Assembly (NCBI GenBank): GCA_016719605.1
Contig: JADJYW010000008.1
Location: forward strand, 186,001-250,000
Direction of reading: 5' to 3'
Source: Lewinellaceae bacterium
GTDB lineage: Bacteria > Bacteroidota > Bacteroidia > Chitinophagales > Saprospiraceae
DNA length: 64,000 nucleotides
Of the stretch, positions 9,487 through 18,400 are shown piece by piece. A model generated the notes under the pieces. It was not told the DNA's origin. It saw only the letters and a list, made by a program, of their open reading frames with translations, and did not search any database. Position 1 is the stretch's first letter, and each line of letters opens with the position of its first letter. Both the position numbers and the translations under genes were made by a program.

Positions 9487-10941
9487 ATGTTAAATCTCAG
9501 CACACTCAAAACCCCCGGCGTGTACATCGACGAGGTGTCGTTGTTGCCCCCTTCCGTGGCCGGTGTGGAAACCGGAATCCCGGCATTTATCGGGTACACG
9601 GAAAAATCCAAGGCTACCGCAACCGCTGCACAGGCACCTGCCCGTATCTCCGATTTGCGCGAGTACGAGGCTGCCTTTGGCGGCCCACAACCCGAAAACG
9701 ACGGCTTGTCGCTACAAGTTATTGACCATACGGACAACGCCGGCAATGTGCTGCGCACGGAAATCCCGGTGCCGGCCATGTCTGAAACCGCCCGTTCCAA
9801 ACACAATATGTACTACGCCGTGTCCCTGTACTTCGCCAACGGCGGCGGCCCGTGTTACATCATTTCCATCGGGGCATACAGCGCCGACGGGCAGGTACTT
9901 GCGGCGAGTGCATACACCCGCGGACTGACGGCACTGGCCAATGAAGACGAGCCGACGCTCATCGTTATTCCGGAAGCCGTAAATCTCGATGACGGCGACT
10001 ATTTTGCCACATATCAGGCGGCACTTGATCAGGCGGCCAGACTGCAAGACCGGTTTGTTATCATAGATGTGAAACAAACCCTGACCAATACCAATGTATT
10101 GACCGATATCGGCGCCTTCCGAAACCACGCCGCTTCGTTTGCCAACAACCGCCGCTACGGCGCCGCGTACTATCCGTACCTCAACACAACGATTGACTAC
10201 CGCTTCGTATCGCCGGAGACCGGGATCAATGTGGTGCGGAAAAAAGTGGCGCCCGACGGTACCGATGTGGCAAATTCTACCACCACCGCCCCGCTGGATA
10301 CCTTCAAAAGTTCGGATAACCTCCTCTACCAACAGCTCAAAAACGTGCTGACCCAGGTATCGCTGACCATGCCGCCCAGCCCGGCGATAGCCGGCATATA
10401 TGCCCAGACGGATGCCACCCGCGGGGTTTGGAAAGCCCCGGCCAACGTGGGCGTGGTTGCTATAAACGGGCCTGCCGTCAAAATAGACGATGAAAAACAA
10501 GGGCAGATGAACGTGGACCCAACAGCGGGCAAGTCCGTCAATGCCATTCGCACCCTCACCGGGCGCGGCACCCTGGTTTGGGGCGCCCGCACGCTCGACG
10601 GTAACGACAACGAGTGGCGCTACATCAATGTCCGCCGCTTTTTCAACTTTGTGGAAGAGTCGGTCAAAAAAGCCACCTATCGCTTTGTGTTCGAGCCGAA
10701 TGATGCCAACACCTGGGTGAGTGTGCGCGCCATGATTGAAAACTTCCTCACGCTCCAGTGGCGTGCCGGCGCGCTGCAAGGCGCCAAACCGGAACAGGCT
10801 TTCTTTGTGCGCGTGGGCCTTGGCCAAACCATGACGGCAGACGACATCCTGAACGGTCGGCTGATCGTGGAGATCGGAATGGCTGTGGTGCGCCCCGCCG
10901 AGTTCATCGTCCTGCGCTTTATGCACAAACTTCCGGAATAA
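9487..10941 (+). CDS. Contractile sheath protein (phage tail sheath family)
   Basis: 484 residues. The N terminus LKTPGVYIDE is the signature of the phage tail sheath / Pvc sheath family, followed by GIPAFIGYT. The C-terminal half carries the conserved WGARTL...YINVRRFFNFVEESVKKATYRFVFEPND block and ends VVRPAEFIVLRFMHK, as expected for the sheath C-terminal domain that makes subunit contacts. This one-piece sheath argues against a canonical type VI system, which uses a two-part TssB/TssC sheath. Only one sheath gene is present, whereas PVC clusters carry several. It would form the outer contractile layer around the tube encoded just downstream. Confidence 0.95.
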   Translation: MLNLSTLKTPGVYIDEVSLLPPSVAGVETGIPAFIGYTEKSKATATAAQAPARISDLREYEAAFGGPQPENDGLSLQVIDHTDNAGNVLRTEIPVPAMSETARSKHNMYYAVSLYFANGGGPCYIISIGAYSADGQVLAASAYTRGLTALANEDEPTLIVIPEAVNLDDGDYFATYQAALDQAARLQDRFVIIDVKQTLTNTNVLTDIGAFRNHAASFANNRRYGAAYYPYLNTTIDYRFVSPETGINVVRKKVAPDGTDVANSTTTAPLDTFKSSDNLLYQQLKNVLTQVSLTMPPSPAIAGIYAQTDATRGVWKAPANVGVVAINGPAVKIDDEKQGQMNVDPTAGKSVNAIRTLTGRGTLVWGARTLDGNDNEWRYINVRRFFNFVEESVKKATYRFVFEPNDANTWVSVRAMIENFLTLQWRAGALQGAKPEQAFFVRVGLGQTMTADDILNGRLIVEIGMAVVRPAEFIVLRFMHKLPE

Positions 10942-11013
10942 CACTGCTCCATCCACCGTTCGGCGCCTCGCCGGACGATAACTCACTTTTTTCACTATCA
11001 AGCAATTATCATC

Positions 11014-11445
11014 ATGGCAGAATATCCTCTTCCCAAGTTTCACTTCATGGTTGAGTGGGGCGGCAACCGCATCGGGTTTACCGAAGTCAGCGGAATTGAC
11101 GTACAAACCGACGTCATCGAATACCGCGAAGGCAACAGCCCGGAGTACCACAAGGTCAAAATGCCCGGTATGCAAAAGTTCAGCAACATCACCCTCAAAC
11201 GCGGTTCTTTCAAAGGCGACAACCAGTTTTTCGAGTGGTGGAATACCGTACAACTCAACACCATCGAACGGCGCGACCTGACGATCAAACTGCTCAACGA
11301 AAACCACGAACCGGTCATCACCTGGCAAGTCAAGAACGCCTGGCCGGTCAAGGTACAAAGCACCGATCTCAAGGCCGACGGCAACGAAGTGGCGATCGAA
11401 ACCCTCGAACTCGCACACGAAGGCCTGACGATGAATTTTGAGTAG
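11014..11445 (+). CDS. Inner tube protein, gp19 family (main tube)
   Basis: 143 residues of the T4 gp19-like tail tube family. Typical features are the start PLPKFHFMVEWGG, the TEVSGIDVQTDVIEYREG segment, and the central KRGSFKGDNQFFEWWN motif. These are hallmark residues of hexameric tube rings in eCIS. It lies directly after the sheath gene. Of the two tube paralogues here, this one best matches the main repeating tube subunit. Confidence 0.93.
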   Translation: MAEYPLPKFHFMVEWGGNRIGFTEVSGIDVQTDVIEYREGNSPEYHKVKMPGMQKFSNITLKRGSFKGDNQFFEWWNTVQLNTIERRDLTIKLLNENHEPVITWQVKNAWPVKVQSTDLKADGNEVAIETLELAHEGLTMNFE

Positions 11446-11542
11446 CATTGGTTCAGGCGGTTTATGAGGTTTGCAGGGCTTGTGCGCTCTTGTCCCACAG
11501 GGGCCTGCAAACTTCATAAACCACAAATAAACATGTACTGAA

Positions 11543-11995
11543 ATGGCAACTGCTACACACTATCCCCCGGTAAGTTTCCACTTCCGGGTCGAGTTTCAAG
11601 GAATTCCCGGTTTGCAAAGACAGGATGCTTTCTTTCAGGAAGTGACCGGTCTTTCGCGCGAACTGGAGACCGAGCCGCTAAAATCCGGGGGTGAAAACCG
11701 GTTTTCATTCAAATTGCCCACGCGGGCACAGTACCCGAATTTGGTGCTCAAACGCGGGCTGTTTCTCGAATCCGGGGTGCTGGGCTGGGTGAACGACGCG
11801 ATTTACAACCTGGACATCAAACCCGTCACGGTATTAGTCACCCTGCTCAACGACAAACACGAGCCACTCCAAACGTACCAGTGCGTGAACGCCTGGCCGC
11901 AAAAGTGGTCTGTCGCCGATTTTAATGCGCAGGAAAGCCGAATCCTGGTGGAAACCATGGAACTGGTTTATCAATACTTCACGATCATCAAATAA
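11543..11995 (+). CDS. Second gp19-family tube protein (tube initiator type)
   Basis: 150 residues, paralogous to the preceding tube protein: VSFHFRVEFQGIPGLQRQDAFFQEVTGLSRE, then KRGLFLESGVLGWVN and a C-terminal LVETMELVYQYFTI. In eCIS clusters a second, diverged gp19 protein close to the LysM gene normally forms the first tube ring on the baseplate. The order main tube, second tube, DUF5908, LysM protein fits that model. The start ATG at 11543 is the only reasonable one. Confidence 0.88.
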   Translation: MATATHYPPVSFHFRVEFQGIPGLQRQDAFFQEVTGLSRELETEPLKSGGENRFSFKLPTRAQYPNLVLKRGLFLESGVLGWVNDAIYNLDIKPVTVLVTLLNDKHEPLQTYQCVNAWPQKWSVADFNAQESRILVETMELVYQYFTIIK

Positions 11996-12003
11996 CACGG
12001 GCT

Positions 12004-12180
12004 ATGCCTATAGAAATTCTGGAATTAGTCATCAAAGCCAAAGTGGCCGACCCTAATGCTGCCGAATCCGGCAACCAGGCACCGGCCTCCAATGATCAGA
12101 TTGACAAGGCTGCACTCAAGCCTGTTGTCCAGTCTGTTCAGGCAATACTGGATATACTCAAGCGAAAAAACGAACGATAA
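12004..12180 (+). CDS. DUF5908-like mini-protein (Pvc6 position)
   Basis: 58 residues encoded by an ORF starting 8 bases after the second tube gene and ending one base before the LysM gene start. It begins MPIEILELVIKAKV, the recurring start of DUF5908 proteins found at this position in eCIS clusters, and ends in a helical QSVQAILDILKRKNER. Function is unknown; the tight spacing and conserved position mark it as a genuine component or assembly helper. Confidence 0.8.
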   Translation: MPIEILELVIKAKVADPNAAESGNQAPASNDQIDKAALKPVVQSVQAILDILKRKNER

Positions 12181-12181
12181 T

Positions 12182-12904
12182 ATGATGCAGGCACAAATTA
12201 CAGGGGCCGTTTCCGGCGGGCTGGGCGCGATCATGAACCAGGTGCCGCTGCCCGGCAAACTGACGATCATAGCGGTCACGAAATTTTCACCCGTACCCGT
12301 GCCGGTGCCCTTGCCGCCCTATACCGCCATGTTCAATCCCGAAAACTGGCAGATTCAGGAAAGCGTGCGCCACAACACGGCCCAGACACCGGGCAGTACG
12401 GGTTCAGAGGCTGGTTTCAACAGCATTCCTGCCCGGAAACTGGCTTTCGACCTGATCGTGGACGGCACCGGCGCAAGCGGCGAAAAACGCGAGGTTCTGG
12501 CCGACGTACTTTTCCTCAAGTCTATCGTCGGGTTCAACGGCAGCGAGCACCGGAGCAACAAGTTTTTTGTCATTTGGGGCACCCAACTGTTTCAGGGCGT
12601 GCTGGAAACACTCTCGGTCAAGTTTACCCTGTTCCGCCCCAATGGAACCCCCTTGCGCGCTACGATCTCCCTTTCCTTTGTGGAAGATTCGGACAGAACC
12701 ACAAGCCTGTTGAAAATGAACCTGTTGTCTTCCGACCTCACCCACGTCCGCGATGTGAAAGCAGGCGACAGACTCGATTTGCTCTGCCACCATATCTACC
12801 GGGATTCGAGACACTACCTCGAAGTGGCGCGGGCCAATAACCTCACCACGTTCCGCAAAATACCCGTCGGGGCAGAACTCATCTATCCCCCCACCGAAAA
12901 ATAA
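12182..12904 (+). CDS. Baseplate/tube adaptor protein with C-terminal LysM domain (Pvc7-like)
   Basis: 240 residues from the ATG at 12182. A longer in-frame reading would overlap the mini-protein and is rejected. Residues 1-60 include a Gly/Pro-rich segment and the YTAMFNPENWQIQ motif seen in CIS tube/LysM proteins. The C terminus (HVRDVKAGDRLDLLCHHIYRD... to VGAELIYPPTEK) is a LysM-like domain. In known eCIS the homologous protein joins tube and spike, much as T4 gp53/gp54 functions do. It is followed six bases later by the spike gene. Here LysM probably serves as a structural module rather than binding peptidoglycan. Confidence 0.88.
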   Translation: MMQAQITGAVSGGLGAIMNQVPLPGKLTIIAVTKFSPVPVPVPLPPYTAMFNPENWQIQESVRHNTAQTPGSTGSEAGFNSIPARKLAFDLIVDGTGASGEKREVLADVLFLKSIVGFNGSEHRSNKFFVIWGTQLFQGVLETLSVKFTLFRPNGTPLRATISLSFVEDSDRTTSLLKMNLLSSDLTHVRDVKAGDRLDLLCHHIYRDSRHYLEVARANNLTTFRKIPVGAELIYPPTEK

Positions 12905-12910
12905 ACCGCC

Positions 12911-14683
12911 ATGCTCGACCTGAACCTGAGTCAATTGCTGCCGCCACTGCCCGACGATACGAGTTTGGTCTCCATACTTGTCAAAATCAATGGCCAACCC
13001 ATACCGGACACCATCCAGGTGATGAGCCTGTCCGTGGTGCACTGCGCCAACCGGATCCCTTTTGCCTGTATCACTATTCTGGACGGGGATGTGGCCACGC
13101 AACGCTTTGACTCCAGCGATCTTGACCTGCTGTCGCCCGGAAAACAAATCGAAATACTCGCCGGCTACCACGGCGACAACAAGTCTATTTTCAAAGGCAT
13201 TATCGTGCGGCACAGTATAAAAATCCCGCAAGAGGATGCTCCTGCGATTGAAATCGAATGCAAGGATGAATCGGTCAAACTCACTGCAGGCCGCAAAAAC
13301 AAATACTTTTTTAACCAAAAAGACAACGACATCATCGAGAGTATCCTCCGCTCCGCCGGGGTGCAAACCGATGTGGCTGCGTCTACCGTGCGGCACAAGG
13401 AAATGGTGCAATACTTTGCTACCGACTGGGATTTTGTGGTCACCCGGGCCGAGGCCAACGGTATGCTCGTACTGGCCAACGCCGGCAAGGTGACCGTCAA
13501 AAAACCCGATTTCGGCCAGGCGCCCAAGTTCGCACTCAACTATGGTTCCAGCATCTACGAGTTCGAGGCGGAGATGGATGCCCGGGATCAGTACCCTACA
13601 GCCGAAGCAACCACCTGGTCGCCCGCCGATCAAGCGCTCCAAAATGCGGCGCCAGGTGGCGGGAGTCTCGGCCTGAACCTGCCCGGCAGCGGGCCTAATA
13701 CCGACTTCTCTTCGGTCATGGGGCTTCGCCAATACCCCCTGCAACACGGCGGCAATTTCACCACCGAAGAGGCGCAGGCGTGGGCCAAAGCCCAAATGAC
13801 CAAAAGCGAACTGGCCAAAAAAAGAGGACGCGTCAAATTCAACGGTGTGGCCGATATCAAACCGGGCGACTGCATCAACCTGCAGGGCGTCGGCGGGCGG
13901 CACAGCGGAAAAGTGCTGGTGACGGCGGTTACCCACGAGATCGGCGAAGGGGCGTGGTTTACCCATGCCCAGTTCGGCCTGTCCCGCCGTTGGTTTGCCG
14001 AGGAGCACGACGACGTGGCCGACATGCCAGCATCAGGCCTCTTGCCCGCCATCCACGGCCTCCAGATCGGTATTGTTACCCGCCTGAAGGGCAGCCCCGC
14101 CGACCCCGAATTCCGCGTGCAGGTGCGTCTGCCCCTCGTGGATGGAAGTGGCGACGGCATCTGGTCGCGCCTCACCGCACAGGACGCCGGCAACAACCGG
14201 GGAGCCGTCTGGAGGCCGGAAATCAACGACGAGGTCGTCGTCGGATTCCTCAACGACGACCCCCGCCAGGCCATCGTGCTGGGTGCATTGCACAGCAGCA
14301 AAAATGCCGCTCCGATTCCCGCCGACGACCAAAACCACCAAAAAGGGTGGGTGACGCGCAGCAACATGAAACTCGTGTTCAACGACGACGACAAAAGCAT
14401 CATCATCGAAACCCCGGCCGGTAAAAAAGTGACCATAGACGAGAAAGCCAACCTGATCCGGATCGAGGATGAACACCGCAACAAAATCACCATGGACCAA
14501 AGTGGTATCGTCATCGAATCGGGCAAAGACCTGACGCTCAAAGCCACCCAAAACATCAAACTTGAAGGCGTGAACATCGAAAACAAAGCCCAGGCGTCAT
14601 TCAAAGCAGATTCCCAGGGACAGGCCCAACTTCAAGCCACCGCAGATGTGGTCGTGAAAGGAACCTTCGTCCGGATCAATTGA
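12911..14683 (+). CDS. VgrG-like spike protein (Pvc8-like)
   Basis: 590 residues. The N-terminal ~380 residues form the gp27-like hub (VKINGQPIPDTIQVMSL, EIECKDESVKLTAGRK, a YFATDWDFVVTRAEANGM motif). Residues about 385-480 carry the OB-fold, with GIVTRL, FRVQVRLPLVDG and NDEVVVGFLNDDPRQAIVLG, the classic VgrG/Vgr region. The tail is a beta-helix of short repeats (KKVTIDEKANLIRIED, KNIKLEG-type) ending in VVVKGTFVRIN. It would form the trimeric spike at the tip of the tube, capped by the PAAR protein encoded next. Confidence 0.93.
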   Translation: MLDLNLSQLLPPLPDDTSLVSILVKINGQPIPDTIQVMSLSVVHCANRIPFACITILDGDVATQRFDSSDLDLLSPGKQIEILAGYHGDNKSIFKGIIVRHSIKIPQEDAPAIEIECKDESVKLTAGRKNKYFFNQKDNDIIESILRSAGVQTDVAASTVRHKEMVQYFATDWDFVVTRAEANGMLVLANAGKVTVKKPDFGQAPKFALNYGSSIYEFEAEMDARDQYPTAEATTWSPADQALQNAAPGGGSLGLNLPGSGPNTDFSSVMGLRQYPLQHGGNFTTEEAQAWAKAQMTKSELAKKRGRVKFNGVADIKPGDCINLQGVGGRHSGKVLVTAVTHEIGEGAWFTHAQFGLSRRWFAEEHDDVADMPASGLLPAIHGLQIGIVTRLKGSPADPEFRVQVRLPLVDGSGDGIWSRLTAQDAGNNRGAVWRPEINDEVVVGFLNDDPRQAIVLGALHSSKNAAPIPADDQNHQKGWVTRSNMKLVFNDDDKSIIIETPAGKKVTIDEKANLIRIEDEHRNKITMDQSGIVIESGKDLTLKATQNIKLEGVNIENKAQASFKADSQGQAQLQATADVVVKGTFVRIN

Positions 14684-14712
14684 TCGCCTCCAAAATCGTA
14701 AATCAAAGCATT

Positions 14713-15003
14713 ATGCCCGCAGCAGCAAGAACAAGCGATATGCACACCTGCCCAATGGTCAATCCGGGCGGAGCACCCCACGTCGGCGGCCCCATTATGC
14801 CCCCCGGCACACCTACCGTCATGATCGGGGGTATGCCCGCCGCCACCCTCGGCGATATGTGCACCTGTTCCGGCCCGCCCGACTCCATCGTCATGGGATC
14901 CCAAACGGTGTTCATCGGCGGGAAACCAGCCGCCCGAATGGGTGACACTACAGCCCACGGCGGACAAATCACCCTGGGGTGCCCGACGGTGATGATCGGA
15001 TGA
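14713..15003 (+). CDS. PAAR-domain spike tip protein (Pvc10-like)
   Basis: 96 residues from the ATG at 14713; an upstream in-frame TTG overlapping the spike stop is less likely. The sequence MPAAARTSDMHTCPM...GGPIMPPGTPTVMIGG...ARMGDTTAHGG is a full PAAR fold with repeated Pro-Ala-Ala-Arg-like turns and His/Cys residues positioned to bind the tip zinc or iron ion (DMHTC, MCTC, AHGG, GC). It sharpens the VgrG trimer encoded immediately upstream. Confidence 0.92.
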   Translation: MPAAARTSDMHTCPMVNPGGAPHVGGPIMPPGTPTVMIGGMPAATLGDMCTCSGPPDSIVMGSQTVFIGGKPAARMGDTTAHGGQITLGCPTVMIG

Positions 15004-15043
15004 AACAAACGAACCAAAACCTACACGACAAACAACAAACAGG

Positions 15044-15469
15044 ATGGAACCAAACAAATCCTTTCTCGGCACCGGTTGGGCCTTCCCGGTCTCCTTCGAC
15101 CACCAACAGGGCACGGTGGACATGGCCTCCGATGTGCCCGACATCGAGCAGAGCCTCACGATCCTGCTCAACACCCGCCCGGGTGAGCGCGTCATGCGGC
15201 CCGACTTCGGCTGCGCCCTCGACGACCTCCTGTTCGAACCCGTGGATGCCGGTATCATCACGTTTGTCAAAGACCTCATTTCCAAAGCCATTCTTTACTA
15301 CGAGCCGCGCGTCAACCTGCAAAACATCGAGATTGTCACCGATCCGGCCATGATCCAAGAGGGCCGCATCCTCATCGAACTCGACATTGTGGTACGCACC
15401 ACCAACGGGCGGTTCAACTATGTTTACGACTACTACAAACGCGAAGCGTCCATTCAACCATTGTCATGA
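15044..15469 (+). CDS. gp25-like baseplate wedge protein (Pvc9-like)
   Basis: 141 residues of the GPW/gp25 family: FLGTGWAFPVSFD near the start, DIEQSLTILLNTRPGERVMRPDFGC in the middle, containing the conserved EPR-like NTRPGER motif that nucleates sheath assembly in T4 and T6SS relatives. The stop codon overlaps the start of the giant baseplate gene (ATGA), implying translational coupling. Confidence 0.93.
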   Translation: MEPNKSFLGTGWAFPVSFDHQQGTVDMASDVPDIEQSLTILLNTRPGERVMRPDFGCALDDLLFEPVDAGIITFVKDLISKAILYYEPRVNLQNIEIVTDPAMIQEGRILIELDIVVRTTNGRFNYVYDYYKREASIQPLS

Positions 15470-18400
15470 GCAACCTCCACCACTGCCATCCGCTGCGCCA
15501 TGAAGGCACCTCGCGCATCGCCCGTCTCGTGCGGGCCTTGCACCCCGATGCCTTCCGTCTCGACGAGCGTACTCTCCAGGACCTCATCGTGGCTACGCAC
15601 CAATACGCCCAAACCCTGCGCTACTTCGACAACACCGACCGGCACCCCGAGGGCGCTTACTGGGAGGGGTTCTGGGAGGTGGAAATGCTCACCTATCTCG
15701 CCGTAGTGGCTGCCAAAGACACGGACGAAATCCGGCGCCGGTACGAAGAGGCAGATGCTCAATTTCTGCGCGATCTGGAAGCCCGGCCCGCCCCCGGGGC
15801 CAAAAAAACGAAGATCAGCGCGTCGGCGCCTTATCGCCCCCTGCTGGAAGAAATTCGCCTGCTCGCGCTATCGCTCGAAGAAGCGTACCAAAAACTCGTA
15901 CGCATCGGACATCCGCTCCAAAACCTGCTGCTCAGCCGTATCAAGCGCGACAACTGCTGCGATCCCGACCAACTTGAGGGCGCGCTCATCCGCCTCATCG
16001 GGTACCACAAAGGCACGTCTGCTCCGCCGGCAATGGCAGATTACGCCGGCTTTTTCGCCTCCGACGAGCGCTGGGGTCTCCTCGGGCGCGTGGGCTACGA
16101 AGCCGTCAAGGCCAATCCCAATTTTTCTCAGGACGACCTGCGCGAACTTTTTATCACGTTTTTCGATACCTGGCTGGTGCTTAAAGCCGCCGCTCAGCAA
16201 AATTTTGAAACCGAAATAGCCCGCATTGAACTGCCCGAGGACGTGGAATACCGCATCGTGCAGCCCCACGTCGTCCTGTTTCTCGTGTTCCTGCGCCTGT
16301 TCCGGCACGCTCAGGACAGCCTCAATGAACTTGGTACCCGGCACCTCAATTTTTACTATGAACAAGTGCTCGGCTTGCGTCGTCGCGACGAAATACCCGA
16401 CGATGTTTACCTGCTCTTCGAACTGGCTAAAGACGTGGACAAGCACCTGCTGGAAAAAGGCACGGAGTTTCTGGCCGGCAAAGACAAAAACGGCGACCCC
16501 CTCGTCTTCGAGTCCCTCGAAGACTGGGTGCTGCGCCCCGCTCAGGTAGCCGACCTTAAAAATACCCACATCAATACCGCCTCCGGCAAGATAACCGCCA
16601 ACCCCGACGTCAAGAAAGCCTACGACGCCGGCGCCGAAAAGCCCAACGAAACCGCCCGACACTGGCGCAGTATGGGCGACGATACCAACCTGCCCAACGG
16701 TGAGGTCGGGTTTGCCATAGCCAGCCCGCAACTTATTCTGCGCGAAGGGAAACGCATTGTGGATGTCTGGCTGACCGTGAAAAATGTACCAACTCTGGAC
16801 TGGGTAGGCAATCCCGACTTGTTCCAGGTGTATATGAGCGCGGAGGAGACGTGGATCAAGTTGGTACACCGCCCCGACCGTATCGCCACCCCTACGGCAA
16901 TACCCGATCTGGATCGGGGCGCGTTCAACGTGTTTTTTGATAGCGCTAAAAATGCCATCCACGTCCGTGCCGTACTGGAGCGCGACGATCCGCCCGTGGT
17001 GCAACTCGGCGAAAAACTCGCCGAAGAGGCGGGATTCGATACCCAGTGGCCGATGATGAAAGTGGTCATCAATCCTGCACTGGCAGTAGCCTGCCCGCCC
17101 GATAACCCGGAGTGGACAACGGTGGAAATTTATGAAGCGCTGCGGGTATTGGAAATCGGGGACATTGTGATCAAGGTGGATGTGCGGGGCATTCAGGAGA
17201 ATTTGATTATTCAGAGTGATCAGGGTATCTTTGACTGCACCCAAAAGGTCTTTCCGTTCGGGCCTGTGCCGGAGGTCGGTAACCGATTTTACATTGGCAG
17301 CACCGAAGTCTTTCAAAAAGCGCTGGCTACGCTCAAAGTTTGTTTTGACTGGATAGCCCCGCCAGAAAATTTTGTGGAGCACTACGCTCAATACAGTATG
17401 GGATCAAATGATTTTTCCTCACCGGATCCTTATCTGAAAATTGACTTCATTGACCGCGCCGACGTGTCCATTCCCAAGCAGGTAGTTCGGTTCGGAAAGC
17501 GCACACCGAACGACGGCCTGAGCGGCATCGTGAGCGACCTGAATGGCAATCCTATTCCCGGTATCGAGGTGCGGTTGGTCAATACCAACGGGGGTACAGA
17601 GCAAACGGCCACGACTGATGCCGATGGAAAGTACACGTTTTTGCCCGGCATTGATCCCAGTTGGACTATACAGTTTGTCGCGCCGGGCCAGAACGATAAC
17701 AATCCGGGGCAATCTGTGCTGTACGAGACATTGGAACTGTATGCCGAGAAAGACACACCGTCTGCGGTTCCAATCAAGGTTGGCGAGTACTCGACCTTCA
17801 ATGTTGTGTTGTTTTCCAAAAGCGTGCTGTTCGGCGCCCTGCCTGCGAATGATCTTGTTACCGGTACGGTGCACAACATTTATGGCGAGCCGATAACCGC
17901 CGATGTTGTTATCAGGATCAATGGGCAAGCCGCAGTGCTATCAGGAGGGAACTTTAGTTTTGGCGCCAAAGGCAACAGCTTGGCGATAGAAATACTCACT
18001 CCGGCCAACAAGTACAAGGCGCCAAACCCGGGAACCGTGCAACTCAATGGTTTTTCTAAAATCAAAATCGTTCTGGAACCAACGGAGAAGGCTAATCAAC
18101 CCAACAGTTCAGCCAATATCAGCAATACCGACCCTGTGATCTCGGGTATTATCAGCGAAAACAAAGCAACGGGGGCCGCCAAAGCAGGAGCTTATGCAGA
18201 AGCACAAGCGGGCAACCTAACCATCGCTGTATTTACGGATTCTAATGGCGAGTACCAACTTCCGCTGCCGACTTCCAATAGCAACGTGCGCTTTTTCCCT
18301 AATGCCTACGCCAACGGCATGGTCGGCCCGTCCAGTCCATTGCTGCCGGCCCTGATCCCTTCCAAGACGACGGTAGATGCCGACCTGATCGCCGTCAACC

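Noticed and set aside
12056..12181. Longer N terminus for the LysM protein
   Set aside because: It would overlap the DUF5908-like gene in another frame and has no sensible composition.
14680..14712. TTG start for the PAAR gene overlapping the spike stop
   Set aside because: The ATG at 14713 begins the conserved PAAR sequence; the extra residues are not typical.
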